64,000 nt of DNA from Pseudomonas sp. ANT_H4 (GTDB lineage: Bacteria > Pseudomonadota > Gammaproteobacteria > Pseudomonadales > Pseudomonadaceae): positions 62,001-126,000 of the forward strand of contig NZ_VOBG01000002.1 in NCBI RefSeq assembly GCF_008369295.1. The letters run 5' to 3'. Shown here piece after piece: positions 1-10,264 of the stretch; the first letter of the stretch is position 1, and each line of letters begins with the position of its first letter. Below the pieces are notes generated by a model. That model worked only from the letters and a program-made list of their open reading frames with translations, did not search any database and was not told the DNA's origin. The position numbers were made by a program, and so were the translations under genes.

Positions 1-2
1 GC

Positions 3-878
3 GATGAAATGACCGACGCCGGCCATATCGAACGTGCGCTCAAGGCCAAGGCCACGCGCACCGGGCGGGTCTCGGCGCGGATTCTCGACGACATGCTGGC
101 GGGAGTCATCCTGATCGATACTGCCGGCGCTTCTGTCGGCAAGTGCAACGGCTTGACCGTGCTGGAAGTCGGTGATTCGGCCTTTGGTGTACCGGCGCGG
201 ATCTCGGCGACGGTGTACCCGGGCGGCAGTGGCATTGTCGATATCGAGCGCGAGGTCAACCTCGGTCAGCCGATTCACTCCAAGGGCGTGATGATCCTCA
301 CCGGTTACCTGGGCAGCCGTTATGCCCAGGAATTCCCGTTGGCGATCTCCGCGAGCATCGCCCTGGAGCAGTCCTACGGTTATGTCGACGGCGACAGCGC
401 CTCCCTGGGCGAGGCCTGCACCTTGATCTCGGCGCTGTCGAAGACGCCGCTCAAGCAGTGTTTTGCCATCACCGGCTCGATCAACCAGTTTGGTGAAGTA
501 CAGGCGGTGGGCGGGGTCAACGAGAAGATCGAAGGTTTCTTCCGTCTATGCGAAGCCCGTGGCTTGACTGGCGAGCAAGGGGCGATCATTCCCCAGGCCA
601 ACGTCGCGACGCTGATGCTGGACGAGAAGGTATTGCAGGCTGTGCGGGCGGGGCAGTTCCATGTCTATGCGGTGCGCCAGGCTGACGAGGCCTTGAGTCT
701 GCTGGTGGGCGAGCCGGCCGGTGAGCCGGATGAGGAGGGGCAATTCCCTGAAGGCAGCGTCAATGCGCGAGTGGTCGAGCGTTTGCGGGCGATTGCCGAG
801 ATGATCAGCGAGGAAGATCTCAAGGAAGCAGAGAAGGAATTGGCGCAGCAGTCGTTGGTTGAAACCAAACCGAGCTGA
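3..878 (+). CDS. Lon-like ATP-dependent protease, C-terminal part (5' end outside window)
   Basis: The reading frame is open to the left edge, so this is the end of a longer gene and the first ATG at 9 is internal. The visible 290 or so residues are a Lon-type peptidase (S16) domain. The Ser of the DGDSAS motif and the Lys of VNEKIEG fit the Ser-Lys catalytic dyad of the family. The sequence resembles the LonB-like proteases of Pseudomonas (PA4576 type), which carry an AAA+ module upstream and degrade cytoplasmic proteins. The substrates are unknown. The tail after the peptidase domain is acidic and Glu-rich. A strong hairpin with a T-run follows the stop codon. Identification of the domain is firm; the N-terminal architecture cannot be seen. 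Confidence 0.88.
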   Translation, partial: DEMTDAGHIERALKAKATRTGRVSARILDDMLAGVILIDTAGASVGKCNGLTVLEVGDSAFGVPARISATVYPGGSGIVDIEREVNLGQPIHSKGVMILTGYLGSRYAQEFPLAISASIALEQSYGYVDGDSASLGEACTLISALSKTPLKQCFAITGSINQFGEVQAVGGVNEKIEGFFRLCEARGLTGEQGAIIPQANVATLMLDEKVLQAVRAGQFHVYAVRQADEALSLLVGEPAGEPDEEGQFPEGSVNARVVERLRAIAEMISEEDLKEAEKELAQQSLVETKPS

Positions 879-884
879 TTGTGT

Positions 885-920
885 TTGTGGCGGGGGAGCC
901 GGCTTCCCCGCCACAATTTT
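885..920 (+). terminator. Rho-independent terminator after the Lon-like gene
   Basis: A 32-base inverted repeat (885-916) pairs over 16 bp with one G-T wobble and is followed by TTTT, starting 7 bases after the stop codon. Its GTGGCGGGG...CCCCGCCAC core resembles the REP-like palindromes common in Pseudomonas intergenic DNA. Between here and the next likely start at 1170 I see no other gene. Confidence 0.75.
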
Positions 921-1169
921 GACTCGTTGAATCATGGCCGATTGCCCGTTGGTCTCGGCAACCTTGGTTTGTACGGGTTTTCTTCTATTCTCAGCTCAAG
1001 GGATATCCACAGGAGTCGCTGGATAGAGACAGTCTCGTCTTCTGGAGGCTGAACACAGGATCTACCGAGGGTCGCCGCCATGCCGCGCAGCCTTTGCCTC
1101 ACCCGCCAGTGCCTAGGCCTGGTCACACGAATCGAATGCAGCATTCGCCCTCTTGCGGGGGATACCGGG

Positions 1170-1421
1170 ATGTGGACCTTACTATTTGCCGCTGGAATGA
1201 CCGGTGAGCAGCCCACAACGATCAAGGCCCAGGGCCCGTTTCATGGGCCGTTCGTGGCCGAAACCATCCTTGAGTCGATTGTTGAAAGCCTGACGCTGCA
1301 CGGCTATCAACTGGCCGATGACCCGCAGATCTGGTGTCTGCACCTGCAGGCCCACCTGCGACAGCTCAATGGCGGGCGGTCGCGGGCGCTCACAGACATA
1401 CAACTTCATCCTGAGCACTGA
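1170..1421 (+). CDS. Small conserved hypothetical protein (83 aa)
   Basis: I do not recognise a named family. The ATG at 1170 is preceded by a G-rich stretch (GGGGGAT) that could serve as ribosome binding site; an ATG at 1080 would add 30 residues of shadow-like composition. The protein is soluble, with no signal peptide. It contains a central segment rich in acidic and hydrophobic residues and a C-terminal half with several His and Gln. By position it corresponds to the small hypothetical gene between the Lon-like protease and the UPF0114 gene in P. aeruginosa (PA4575). The convergent lipoprotein gene ends 10 bases away. Function unknown. Confidence 0.55.
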   Translation: MWTLLFAAGMTGEQPTTIKAQGPFHGPFVAETILESIVESLTLHGYQLADDPQIWCLHLQAHLRQLNGGRSRALTDIQLHPEH

Positions 1422-1430
1422 GCACTGAGC

Positions 1431-3266
1431 TTACGGCTTGGCAGGCACAGTAGCCTCAGGTTTGTTCAGCTTGACCTCAAACCCATACTGCACGGTGTTC
1501 AGTTCGGTGCGCTGGTAGGTTTCAAACTGCGTAGGCTGGCCATAAAAATAGTGCACATCAAAGAGCGCCGTGCCGTACTCCTCAGCGCGGTGGCTGACGC
1601 CGAGAACTTCCTTCAAGTAGTGTCCGCTGGCGTCCTTGGCGAAGAAGCGCCAGCTGTCGGAGGGAAAGAGCTGCTGGTCGACAATCAAGGCGTTGCCCTG
1701 CATTACCAGACCCTTTGGAAGCTGGCTGGCGGCGACGGTGGCTTTTTCGACGTTTGCCAGGAACAGCGGAATCGAACCCACGACAAACGTTGGGTTCTCG
1801 GGGAACAGGTTCAGGTCGTAGGTAATGACGCCGCGCCCTGGGTCAACTTCAAATGCCTCGGTAGGCAGCTCGATGGGCTTACCGCGCTGGCCGTCCTCAT
1901 TGGCGGTAAAGAATGTCACGGGTGCATCGGCGCCACTGCGGGCTTCGCCCAGCAGGTCGTCGTTGAAGGTGTAGGGGTGGTCAAACACGATGTGTGCGGC
2001 ACTGGCATCGTCGACTGACTGGTTGATGCTGATGCTGTTTTTAAGCTGGTCTTCGGAAAGTGTGGCGCCCTTGAGCCAGTCGGTGGCCTGGTCGTCGTAC
2101 ACCGTCACTGGCATCGGCAGGGGTTGTACGGTTTTTTCCAGGCTGTTCTTGTCGAAGCGCCGAATCGGCAGGTCCAGGTCTTTGCGGGTCACCGTGGCGG
2201 CGGAAAAATCGAGGACACTGACTTGCAGGTTATCGATCAGGCCGTTGAAGTACACCTTGGTGTAATGGCTGGTCTGCTTGTGTTCGAAAGCTTTTTGCTC
2301 GTCTTCCAACTGCTTTTCAAAGGCGTCGGACCAGCCTTTCTGCTTCTGCATCTCGGCCAATTGTTTCTCGTAGAACGCCAGTTGAGCGGCGCTCTCGTTG
2401 ATCGAGCCTGCGCGGGATAGAAATTGCCCCGTGGTATCCCTGGCCTGCACCAGCAGCGCGTTGGGAGACGCGTCAGCGACTTGTGGCGCCAGGGGGGCAT
2501 TGTTGGTCAGTTCTATTTCGGCGTAGTTTTTTTCCAGGGTCAGCAGCGTGACGGTGACGTTTTCTTCACTGCGTTTGTGGCCGACGTCTTGTTTAGTCAA
2601 GTCAAAGGTGAAGACCTTGCGTGGTGCGATGACTTCAACCTGGCCTTTGAGGGTGACGGGTTGCGGCTGGATTTTGTTCTCGGTCTCGATGCCTTCGATG
2701 AAGGGGTACGTGACCGTCAAGTCGTCCGGGTTGGTCAGGTTGGAGCTGGAGGGGCTCAACTGGATACCAGGGTCGGTTTCCGACCATTCCGGCTGGAAGG
2801 GGACAGTCTTGTTGTTGCTCAGCGTCACCGACTGCCATTCCAGGCCATGGGGAAAGGGGAACTGGTCGGGGCCGTTGAAGTTGAACGGGAACACCGGCTG
2901 CAGGTCCGTCAGATAGTCCGAATGGGAGTTTTTGCGCAGGACAAACAGACCGTTGATGTAAGTGTCCACCACGGCTTGTGGCGTCGGGTAGTGCTTGAGC
3001 AGCGCCAGGGTGTCTTCGACGTACTCGGCTTCGATAGGCTTGGTGCTGAGCTTGATTCGGGCGCGCTCCAGTAGTAGCAAGGAGCCACCAAGGTCGGCCA
3101 CGGTATCCTTGAGCCTGGGGTCTTGGATAGTGTCCAGGGATTGCTCGAACTTGGCGGTTTTCTCTTCGAGGCTGGTTTGCTTGTGTTCGTCGCTGGGGGA
3201 ACAGCCGCTGCCAGCCAGCAACGCCACACATAGGCCAAGGCTGGCCAAAGGGGATCGCACATCCAT
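1431..3266 (-). CDS. Large uncharacterised lipoprotein (611 aa)
   Basis: The N-terminus has a hydrophobic signal segment (about residues 5-20) ending in a Cys at residue 22 (LAGSGC), which suggests processing by signal peptidase II. The -3 position is Gly rather than the usual Leu, so the lipobox is imperfect. Ser at +2 predicts outer membrane sorting. The mature part is mostly beta-like, with a coiled-coil-prone stretch around residues 287-335 rich in Glu, Gln and Lys. No enzymatic motif is visible. I do not recall a counterpart at this position in PAO1, so it looks like an insertion in an otherwise conserved order. It is convergent with the 83-residue gene and divergent from the UPF0114 gene. 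Function unknown. Confidence 0.75.
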   Translation of the reverse strand: MDVRSPLASLGLCVALLAGSGCSPSDEHKQTSLEEKTAKFEQSLDTIQDPRLKDTVADLGGSLLLLERARIKLSTKPIEAEYVEDTLALLKHYPTPQAVVDTYINGLFVLRKNSHSDYLTDLQPVFPFNFNGPDQFPFPHGLEWQSVTLSNNKTVPFQPEWSETDPGIQLSPSSSNLTNPDDLTVTYPFIEGIETENKIQPQPVTLKGQVEVIAPRKVFTFDLTKQDVGHKRSEENVTVTLLTLEKNYAEIELTNNAPLAPQVADASPNALLVQARDTTGQFLSRAGSINESAAQLAFYEKQLAEMQKQKGWSDAFEKQLEDEQKAFEHKQTSHYTKVYFNGLIDNLQVSVLDFSAATVTRKDLDLPIRRFDKNSLEKTVQPLPMPVTVYDDQATDWLKGATLSEDQLKNSISINQSVDDASAAHIVFDHPYTFNDDLLGEARSGADAPVTFFTANEDGQRGKPIELPTEAFEVDPGRGVITYDLNLFPENPTFVVGSIPLFLANVEKATVAASQLPKGLVMQGNALIVDQQLFPSDSWRFFAKDASGHYLKEVLGVSHRAEEYGTALFDVHYFYGQPTQFETYQRTELNTVQYGFEVKLNKPEATVPAKP

Positions 3267-3432
3267 TATCTTCAGTTTTCCTGTCCGACATCATCGAGCC
3301 GAGTTGATGAGCCCGACACTAGCAGAAAAACTCTTTGACAGATGCCGTGCCGGTCAGTTTTCTCGGTGGTTCTGGCCTTTGTATGTGGCTGATATACTCG
3401 CCGCCATTTTTAGCCAAGCTGTGTGAGATTCA

Positions 3433-3921
3433 ATGGAACGTTTTATCGGAAATGCAATGTACGCCTCACGCTGGCTGTTGGCACCGATCTATTTCGGCTT
3501 GTCCCTTGGGTTGCTGGCGCTGGCGCTGAAATTTTTCCAGGAAGTGGTTCACGTTCTCCCCAGCGTCTTTGCCATGACCGAGTCCGATTTGATCCTGGTG
3601 CTGCTGTCGTTGATCGACATGGCACTGGTTGGCGGCTTGCTAGTGATGGTGATGATCTCCGGCTACGAGAACTTCGTCGCCCAGCTGGACATCGACGACG
3701 ACAAGGGCAAGCTCAACTGGCTGGGCACCATGGACTCCTCCTCGCTGAAGATGAAAGTGGCCGCTTCCATCGTGGCGATTTCGTCGATTCACTTGCTGCG
3801 GGTGTTCATGGACGCCAAGAATATCGATCCCGAGCATCTGAAGTGGTACGTGATCATCCACATGACCTTTGTGGTCTCGGCGTGTGCCATGGGCTACCTG
3901 GATAAGGTGACCAAGCACTAA
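3433..3921 (+). CDS. UPF0114 / YqhA family inner membrane protein (TIGR00645)
   Basis: A 162-residue protein with about four hydrophobic helices (near residues 12-32, 52-78, 107-127 and 135-155). The opening [20 protein letters not shown] and the [10 protein letters not shown] segment after the second helix are typical of the UPF0114 family, whose E. coli member is YqhA. The length matches the family. It corresponds to PA4574 by position. The biochemical role is unknown; it acts in the cytoplasmic membrane. It is transcribed divergently from the lipoprotein gene and is followed, after about 155 bases, by fklB. Confidence 0.88.
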   Translation: MERFIGNAMYASRWLLAPIYFGLSLGLLALALKFFQEVVHVLPSVFAMTESDLILVLLSLIDMALVGGLLVMVMISGYENFVAQLDIDDDKGKLNWLGTMDSSSLKMKVAASIVAISSIHLLRVFMDAKNIDPEHLKWYVIIHMTFVVSACAMGYLDKVTKH

Positions 3922-4077
3922 TTGGCTGACGGATAGCGTGATGAGCAGCAGGCAGGGCCTGGGGCTCATCAAATCCCGGTTTTCTATGCTAGTCTGCTCG
4001 CCCTTTTAGTTCGGATGACACGGGAAACGCTGCAGTTCTGTAGTGTTTCCAGTGCCTTCCTACAGCGGAGCAGTTCC

Positions 4078-4695
4078 ATGTCCGAAGTCAATCTGTCCAC
4101 CGACGAAACCCGCGTGAGCTACGGCATTGGCCGTCAGTTGGGCGACCAACTGCGCGACAATCCGCCACCTGGCGTGAGCCTGGACGCGGTCCTGGCTGGC
4201 CTGACCGATGCGTTCGCAGGCAAACCAAGCCGTGTGGACCAAGAGCAAATGGCTGACAGCTTCAAGGTCATCCGCGACATCATGCAAGCCGAAGCGGCCG
4301 CCAAGGCTGAAGCTGCAGCAGGCGAAGGCCTGGCCTTCCTGGCTGAAAATGCCAAGCGTGATGGCATCACCACTCTGGCTTCCGGTCTGCAGTTTGAAGT
4401 ATTGACTGCGGGTGATGGCGCCAAGCCAACTCGTGAAGATCAAGTACGTACCCACTACCACGGCACCCTGATCGACGGCACTGTGTTCGACAGCTCCTAC
4501 GAGCGTGGCCAGCCTGCAGAATTTCCGGTCGGTGGCGTGATTGCCGGCTGGACCGAAGCCCTGCAACTGATGAACGCCGGTAGTAAATGGCGTCTGTATG
4601 TGCCGAGCGAACTGGCTTACGGCGCACAAGGCGTTGGCAGCATTGCGCCGCATAGCGTTCTGGTGTTCGACGTCGAGCTGCTCGACGTTTTGTAA
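4078..4695 (+). CDS. fklB: FKBP-type peptidyl-prolyl cis-trans isomerase
   Basis: A 205-residue two-domain FKBP of the FklB/Mip type. Residues 1-100 form the helical FkpA-N dimerisation domain with an Ala-rich linker helix. Residues about 115-205 are the FKBP catalytic domain with the motifs GTVFDSSY, PVGGVIAGW and ELAYGAQGVG. No signal peptide is seen, so it should be cytoplasmic. The ATG at 4078 was chosen because it follows a GCGGAG binding site and gives the family's usual N-terminus; an upstream ATG at 4015 adds an unlikely extension. A repeat element lies just downstream. It corresponds to PA4572. Confidence 0.92.
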   Translation: MSEVNLSTDETRVSYGIGRQLGDQLRDNPPPGVSLDAVLAGLTDAFAGKPSRVDQEQMADSFKVIRDIMQAEAAAKAEAAAGEGLAFLAENAKRDGITTLASGLQFEVLTAGDGAKPTREDQVRTHYHGTLIDGTVFDSSYERGQPAEFPVGGVIAGWTEALQLMNAGSKWRLYVPSELAYGAQGVGSIAPHSVLVFDVELLDVL

Positions 4696-4711
4696 GGCCT
4701 GCTGGCTAAGT

Positions 4712-4831
4712 TGTAGGAGCGAGGGACGCCTAGTTCTTGCTCGCGATGGACGTCAACGATAACGCGGGCATCCTGGATGAACGCAGTGTCTTTGGGTTCT
4801 TCGCGAGCAAGAACCAGGCTCGCTCCTACAC
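4712..4831. repeat. Paired inverted repeat (REP/REPIN-like), copy 1
   Basis: The element opens with TGTAGGAGCGAG and closes with CTCGCTCCTACA, with inner arms TTGCTCGCGA and TTCGCGAGCAA. It lies between two convergent genes. A related element in opposite orientation occurs at 39218-39315. Besides the arms, the internal segments match between the copies (an ACGATAACGCGGG-like block). Confidence 0.85.
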
Positions 4832-4846
4832 GGTTTTGCAGGTGTC

Positions 4847-5104
4847 TCATGGATGAAACTTGCCATTAAGCTCCGTCGCTGGGCGCAATGCTCGGGCATA
4901 GCAGAACAGAAACAGGTTACGCACCACCTCCTTCAGCACGCCCGGTTCACTGGAACTCAAGCCATTGACGTCCAGGTCGCCCTGATCCTGCAATTCATTC
5001 AAGGCTTCTTCTTCCAGCACGGCGCAGACTTCCCCGGTTTCCCGATGGAGTATCCGCAGGTAGGGGTGTGGGCGGTCCAGCCAGGCATCAATCAAATAAG
5101 TCAT
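4847..5104 (-). CDS. Small iron-regulated conserved protein (85 aa, PA4570-like)
   Basis: An 85-residue acidic, soluble protein without recognisable catalytic motifs; it begins MTYLIDAWLD and ends with a Cys/Ala segment. The start at 5104 was chosen because AAGGAGAAG lies 9 bases upstream; a TTG at 5131 would add nine residues that overlap this binding site. A near-palindromic Fur-like box sits directly upstream, overlapping the expected promoter, so expression should rise under iron starvation. By position it matches PA4570 of P. aeruginosa, a gene I recall as induced by iron limitation. The molecular function is unknown. Confidence 0.72.
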   Translation of the reverse strand: MTYLIDAWLDRPHPYLRILHRETGEVCAVLEEEALNELQDQGDLDVNGLSSSEPGVLKEVVRNLFLFCYARALRPATELNGKFHP

Positions 5105-5129
5105 GGGTTGCTTCTCCTTGATGGGTTTC

Positions 5130-5152
5130 AATGAGAATAATTCTTATTCATT
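5130..5152 (-). promoter_or_regulatory. Fur box upstream of the 85-aa gene
   Basis: The core TGAGAATAATTCTTA (5132-5146) matches 11 of 14 half-site bases of the 7-1-7 Fur model TGATAAT-N-ATTATCA, and the whole element (AATGA...TCATT) is nearly palindromic. It is 26 bases upstream of the chosen start, a position that would block the promoter. Confidence 0.75.
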
Positions 5153-5301
5153 GAATAGCAAGTCCCTATTGGCGATTCACTGGTTTTTCTGTGTGGGCAT
5201 TGTGTTCGATCAAAAGGACTGGTCTTTTGCTACTGGCGGGGCGTTGAGGCGGGGAGGGTGAAGCGCCATCCCGTGCAGGGCACGAGATGGAGACAGCAAA
5301 A

Positions 5302-5643
5302 TCAAACCTTGCGGACAAACTCGGACTTGAGCTTCATCGGGCCGATGCCGTCGATCTTGCAGTCGATATCGTGGTCGCCGTCGCACAGGCGGATGTTCTT
5401 GACCTTGGTGCCGACCTTGACCACCAGCGACGTGCCTTTGACCTTGAGGTCCTTGATCACGGTGATGGTGTCGCCGTCCTGCAGGACGTTGCCGACGGAG
5501 TCTTTTTTCACGGCGTCATCACTGGCGGCCTCGACTTCGCCACCGACGGCCCACTCATGGGCGCATTCCGGGCAGATCAGCTGGGCGCCGTCTTCGTAGG
5601 TGTATTCGGAGTTGCATTTCGGGCAGGGTGGCAACGTGCTCAC
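5302..5643 (-). CDS. yjdM: Zinc ribbon protein YjdM (PhnA family)
   Basis: A 113-residue protein. Residues 1-35 hold a zinc ribbon with CPKC and CPEC pairs. The rest is the small beta-rich PhnA domain ([20 protein letters not shown]), the usual length and layout for the family. The name PhnA refers to its location near phosphonate genes in E. coli; a role in phosphonate breakdown is not established. No operon partner is apparent. A 23-base GC-rich palindrome separates its promoter region from the end of ispB. Confidence 0.9.
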   Translation of the reverse strand: MSTLPPCPKCNSEYTYEDGAQLICPECAHEWAVGGEVEAASDDAVKKDSVGNVLQDGDTITVIKDLKVKGTSLVVKVGTKVKNIRLCDGDHDIDCKIDGIGPMKLKSEFVRKV

Positions 5644-5723
5644 TAAGGCTCCTTGAGTTTCAGGATGGCTAAAAAGCGCACATTATATAGGGTTTTAGGG
5701 CGAGGCGGGGGATGCGGCTATTT

Positions 5724-5746
5724 GCAGGAGCCGCGGCGGCTCCTGC
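5724..5746 (-). terminator. GC-rich palindrome after ispB
   Basis: Perfect 11-bp arms (GCAGGAGCCGC and GCGGCTCCTGC) around one base, starting 11 bases after the ispB stop on the minus strand. There is no long T-run, so it may be a REP-like hairpin that stabilises the mRNA end as well as a terminator. Confidence 0.55.
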
Positions 5747-5757
5747 ACAGCAATTAA

Positions 5758-6726
5758 TCAGTGTGTCCGCGCGACCGCGAACTCACTCAGCTCTACCAGG
5801 GCGTCCCGGTATTCGCTGGCTGGAAGGGCTTCCAGGCATTTGATGGCGCGAGCCACGTAGTCACGGGCCAGTTGCGCGGTGTAATCGAGTGAGCCCGAAG
5901 CTTCCACGGCAGCGCGGATGCTTTCCAGGTCTTCAATTCCGCCTTTCTGGATCGCCTTGCGCACTAGGGCGGCCTGTTCGGGGGTGCCTTCGCGCATGGT
6001 GTAGATCAGCGGCAAGGTCGGTTTACCCTCGGCCAGATCATCACCGACGTTCTTGCCCAGGGTCTCGGCGTCGCCGCGATAATCGAGCAAATCATCCACC
6101 AGTTGGAAAGCCACGCCCAGATGATCACCGAAGGTGCGCAGGGCTTCGCGTTGTTCCGGCGTCGCTTCGCACAGGGCGGCGGCGCTGTGTGTCGAGGCTT
6201 CGAAGAGCATGGCAGTCTTGCCGCGAATGACTTCCATATAGGTTTCTTCGGTGGTGCTGGCGTCGCGTACTTTCGACAGCTGCAACACTTCGCCTTCGGC
6301 GATGATGCGTGTGGCTTGTGAAAGAATCTTCATCACCGGCATCGAGCCCAGCTCGACCATCATTTCGAACGAGCGTGAGTACAGGAAGTCGCCCACCAGC
6401 ACGCTTGGTGCATTGCCCCACATGGCATTGGCGGTCTCGCGACCACGGCGCATCCCGGACATGTCGACCACGTCGTCGTGCAGCAGGGTGGCGGTGTGCA
6501 GGAATTCGATGGTGGCAGCCAGCAGGCGCAGGTCATCGCCTTCGCGGCCCAGCGCCTTGCCACACAGCAACACTAATAAAGGACGCAGGCGTTTGCCGCC
6601 CGCCGACGTAATATAGTCGCCAATTTTGGAGACCAGCGGCACTTTAGAAGTCAGCTGCTTCTTGATGATGTCGTCGACGGCGCTAAAATCGTCCGCTACC
6701 GCACGGTAGAAAGCTTGGGGTTGCAT
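5758..6726 (-). CDS. ispB: Octaprenyl diphosphate synthase
   Basis: A 322-residue trans-prenyltransferase that extends farnesyl diphosphate with isopentenyl diphosphate units to make the side chain of ubiquinone. Both Asp-rich motifs are present: DDVVD at residues 84-88 and DDLLD at 211-215, binding the allylic and homoallylic diphosphates through Mg. The GGKRLRP motif near residue 43 is also intact. Length and motifs match the family; the exact product length (C40 or C45) cannot be read, though Pseudomonas uses ubiquinone-9. It is divergent from rplU, as in E. coli. Confidence 0.95.
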   Translation of the reverse strand: MQPQAFYRAVADDFSAVDDIIKKQLTSKVPLVSKIGDYITSAGGKRLRPLLVLLCGKALGREGDDLRLLAATIEFLHTATLLHDDVVDMSGMRRGRETANAMWGNAPSVLVGDFLYSRSFEMMVELGSMPVMKILSQATRIIAEGEVLQLSKVRDASTTEETYMEVIRGKTAMLFEASTHSAAALCEATPEQREALRTFGDHLGVAFQLVDDLLDYRGDAETLGKNVGDDLAEGKPTLPLIYTMREGTPEQAALVRKAIQKGGIEDLESIRAAVEASGSLDYTAQLARDYVARAIKCLEALPASEYRDALVELSEFAVARTH

Positions 6727-6805
6727 CAGCGACAGTCGCTCCAGAAGGGTTGCGCGGCATGCTAGGACCCACGTCCCGTAGTGTCAAGGCGCGATAGACG
6801 GCTAC

Positions 6806-6834
6806 TTGCAAGCCTTCTGTAGCTTGCGTACAAT
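6806..6834 (+). promoter_or_regulatory. Sigma-70 promoter of rplU-rpmA
   Basis: TTGCAA (6806-6811), a 17-base spacer and TACAAT (6829-6834), followed by a GC-rich stretch. It lies about 130 bases upstream of rplU, leaving a leader of roughly 125 bases with no convincing gene. Confidence 0.6.
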
Positions 6835-6966
6835 CGCGCACCCTGAACTTCCTGGGCAGCACCTGCCTTACGCAATTGCATTTGGGGCGTTCCATCCCAT
6901 GCAGCCATGCCAGCCAATACCTTTACCTATAAAGCGCTGGGTGAGCAGGATTATCGGAGAAATACC

Positions 6967-7281
6967 ATGTCGTACGCAGTAATTGTTACTGGTGGCAAGC
7001 AATACAAGGTCGCCCCAGGTGAATACCTGAAGATCGAAAAACTGGAAATCGCTACCGGCGAATCCATTACTTTTGATCGCGTTCTGTTGGTCGCCAATGG
7101 CGATGACGTGAACATCGGCGCTCCAGTTGTTGTTGGCGCTACCGTTGTGGCTGAAGTGATTTCCCAAGGTCGTCACGATAAAATCCGCATCATCAAGTTC
7201 CGTCGTCGTAAGCACCACATGAAGCGTATGGGCCACCGCCAGTGGTACACCGAGATCAAAATCACCGGTATTCAGGCTTAA
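6967..7281 (+). CDS. rplU: 50S ribosomal protein L21
   Basis: A 104-residue protein beginning [15 protein letters not shown], the standard L21 N-terminus, with the basic C-terminal block [14 protein letters not shown] that contacts 23S rRNA. A frame extension to 6907 exists but gives a non-conserved leader, and GGAGAAATACC precedes the chosen ATG. rpmA follows after 34 bases with its own GGAGAA site. This rplU-rpmA-obgE order is conserved in gammaproteobacteria. Confidence 0.97.
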   Translation: MSYAVIVTGGKQYKVAPGEYLKIEKLEIATGESITFDRVLLVANGDDVNIGAPVVVGATVVAEVISQGRHDKIRIIKFRRRKHHMKRMGHRQWYTEIKITGIQA

Positions 7282-7315
7282 TTTCAGCCTAATTCCTCAC
7301 TAGGAGAATTGACTC

Positions 7316-7591
7316 ATGGCACATAAAAAAGCTGGTGGTAGTACCCGTAACGGTCGCGACTCAGAAGCCAAGCGCCTTGGCGTGAAGATGTATGGCGGCC
7401 AGGTTATCATTCCGGGCAACATCATCGTGCGTCAGCGCGGCACCCAATTCCACGCCGGTTACGGTGTTGGCATGGGTAAAGATCACACTCTGTTTGCTAA
7501 AATCAACGGCGTGATCAAGTTCGAAGTAAAAGGCGCTTTCAATCGCCGTTACGTGAGCATTGTCCCGAAGACTGAAGTCGTCGCGGCATAA
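7316..7591 (+). CDS. rpmA: 50S ribosomal protein L27
   Basis: A 91-residue protein starting [20 protein letters not shown], the flexible L27 tail that reaches towards the peptidyl transferase centre. The GxxIVRQRGTxFH core is intact. A clear terminator hairpin follows 15 bases after the stop. Cotranscribed with rplU. Confidence 0.97.
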   Translation: MAHKKAGGSTRNGRDSEAKRLGVKMYGGQVIIPGNIIVRQRGTQFHAGYGVGMGKDHTLFAKINGVIKFEVKGAFNRRYVSIVPKTEVVAA

Positions 7592-7606
7592 TTACGTAGT
7601 TGCTGG

Positions 7607-7635
7607 AAAAGCCCTGTCTTGCGACGGGGCTTTTT
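7607..7635 (+). terminator. Rho-independent terminator after rpmA
   Basis: GCCCTGTC and GACGGGGC form an 8-bp stem with one G-T pair and a 4-base loop, preceded by AAAA and followed by TTTTT. Confidence 0.88.
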
Positions 7636-7753
7636 CGTTTGTGGGGTGAGTCTCTTGCAAAGCTGTTTGTAATGGGCTCCAGCGCGGATTTTCGGTTGTT
7701 GATTGAGGTCGCTGCGCTCATTTTTGCAAGAGTCTTATGTCTTGGTTTCTTAA

Positions 7754-9007
<1,254 letters not shown>

Positions 9008-9027
9008 TTCGTTGCAGTAAACTTAAG

Positions 9028-9051
9028 CGCCGCTCAATCGAGCGGCGTTTT
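9028..9051 (+). terminator. Rho-independent terminator after obgE
   Basis: CGCCGCTC and GAGCGGCG form a perfect 8-bp stem with loop AATC, followed by TTTT, 20 bases after the obgE stop. Confidence 0.85.
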
Positions 9052-9130
9052 GGTATCTGGAAATCGGTAGTCACGAATAACGTTATGGGCAGCACTGGCT
9101 CGTGCTGTCCTCAATCTAAGGTTGAAGATG

Positions 9131-10249
9131 ATGCGGAGTAAAGTGGCGGGTGCGCAGCGCTGGGTCGTAAAGATCGGTAGTGCGCTGCTGACGGCGGATG
9201 GCAAGGGGCTGGATCGTGCAGCCATGAGCGTCTGGGTTGAGCAGATGGTGGCCTTGCATGAGGCGGGTGTTGAGTTGGTGCTGGTGTCGTCCGGGGCGGT
9301 TGCTGCCGGGATGAGCCGCCTCGGCTGGACCGTGCGACCGAGTGCGATGCACGAGCTGCAAGCCGCTGCCGCCATCGGTCAGATGGGTTTGGTGCAGGCC
9401 TGGGAATCCAGCTTCGCCGAGCACGGTCGCCACACGGCGCAGATTTTGCTGACTCACGATGACTTGTCCGACCGCAAGCGCTACCTCAATGCCCGCAGCA
9501 CCCTGCGTGCCCTGGTCGAGCTCAAGGTGATCCCGGTGATCAACGAGAACGACACGGTGGTCACTGACGAAATTCGTTTTGGCGACAACGACACCTTGGC
9601 TGCGCTGGTGGCCAACCTGGTGGAGGCTGACTTGCTGGTGATTCTCACGGATCGCGACGGCATGTTCGATGCTGATCCACGCAACAATCCCGATGCTCAG
9701 CTGATTTATGAAGCCCGCGCCGATGATCCGGCACTGGATGCGGTGGCTGGCAGTGCCGGTGGCGCTCTGGGGCGTGGTGGCATGCAGACCAAGCTTCGTG
9801 CGGCCCGGCTGGCGGCGCGTTCTGGTGCTCATACGATTATCGTGGGTGGGCGCCTGGAGCGGGTGCTGGATCGCCTCAAGGCGGGCGAGCGCATTGGTAC
9901 GTTGCTGTCGCCCGAGCGCGGCCTGCTGGCGGCGCGCAAGCAGTGGTTGGCGGGGCATCTGCAGACTCGTGGCACTCTGGTGCTGGACGCCGGTGCGGTA
10001 TCGGCGCTGTCCCAGGGCAATAAAAGCCTGCTGCCGGTGGGCGTCAAATTGGTCCAGGGCAGCTTTCGTCGTGGCGAGATGGTGGTGTGTGTGGCTCCGG
10101 ACGGTCGTGAGATCGCTCGCGGCCTGGCCAACTACAGCGCCCTTGAGGCGCAGAAAATCATTGGGCAGTCGTCTGAAGCGATTGTTGGGTTGTTGGGTTA
10201 TATGGCTGAGCCGGAGCTGGTTCACCGGGATAACCTGATTCTGGTTTAA
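9131..10249 (+). CDS. proB: Glutamate 5-kinase
   Basis: A 372-residue enzyme that phosphorylates glutamate in the first step of proline synthesis. The amino acid kinase domain (residues 1-260) contains [26 protein letters not shown] and GTGGM-like GRGGMQTK motifs. A PUA domain occupies about residues 280-372, the usual long form of the enzyme. Several in-frame starts cluster here (TTG 9122, ATG 9128, ATG 9131); 9131 was chosen as matching the usual length. creA follows after 15 bases and probably shares the transcript. Confidence 0.94.
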   Translation: MRSKVAGAQRWVVKIGSALLTADGKGLDRAAMSVWVEQMVALHEAGVELVLVSSGAVAAGMSRLGWTVRPSAMHELQAAAAIGQMGLVQAWESSFAEHGRHTAQILLTHDDLSDRKRYLNARSTLRALVELKVIPVINENDTVVTDEIRFGDNDTLAALVANLVEADLLVILTDRDGMFDADPRNNPDAQLIYEARADDPALDAVAGSAGGALGRGGMQTKLRAARLAARSGAHTIIVGGRLERVLDRLKAGERIGTLLSPERGLLAARKQWLAGHLQTRGTLVLDAGAVSALSQGNKSLLPVGVKLVQGSFRRGEMVVCVAPDGREIARGLANYSALEAQKIIGQSSEAIVGLLGYMAEPELVHRDNLILV

Positions 10250-10264
10250 GTGAAGGAAGTCTCG

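Noticed and set aside
6907..6966. 20-residue extension of L21
   Set aside because: Not part of the conserved L21 N-terminus; the start at 6967 has a GGAGAA site.
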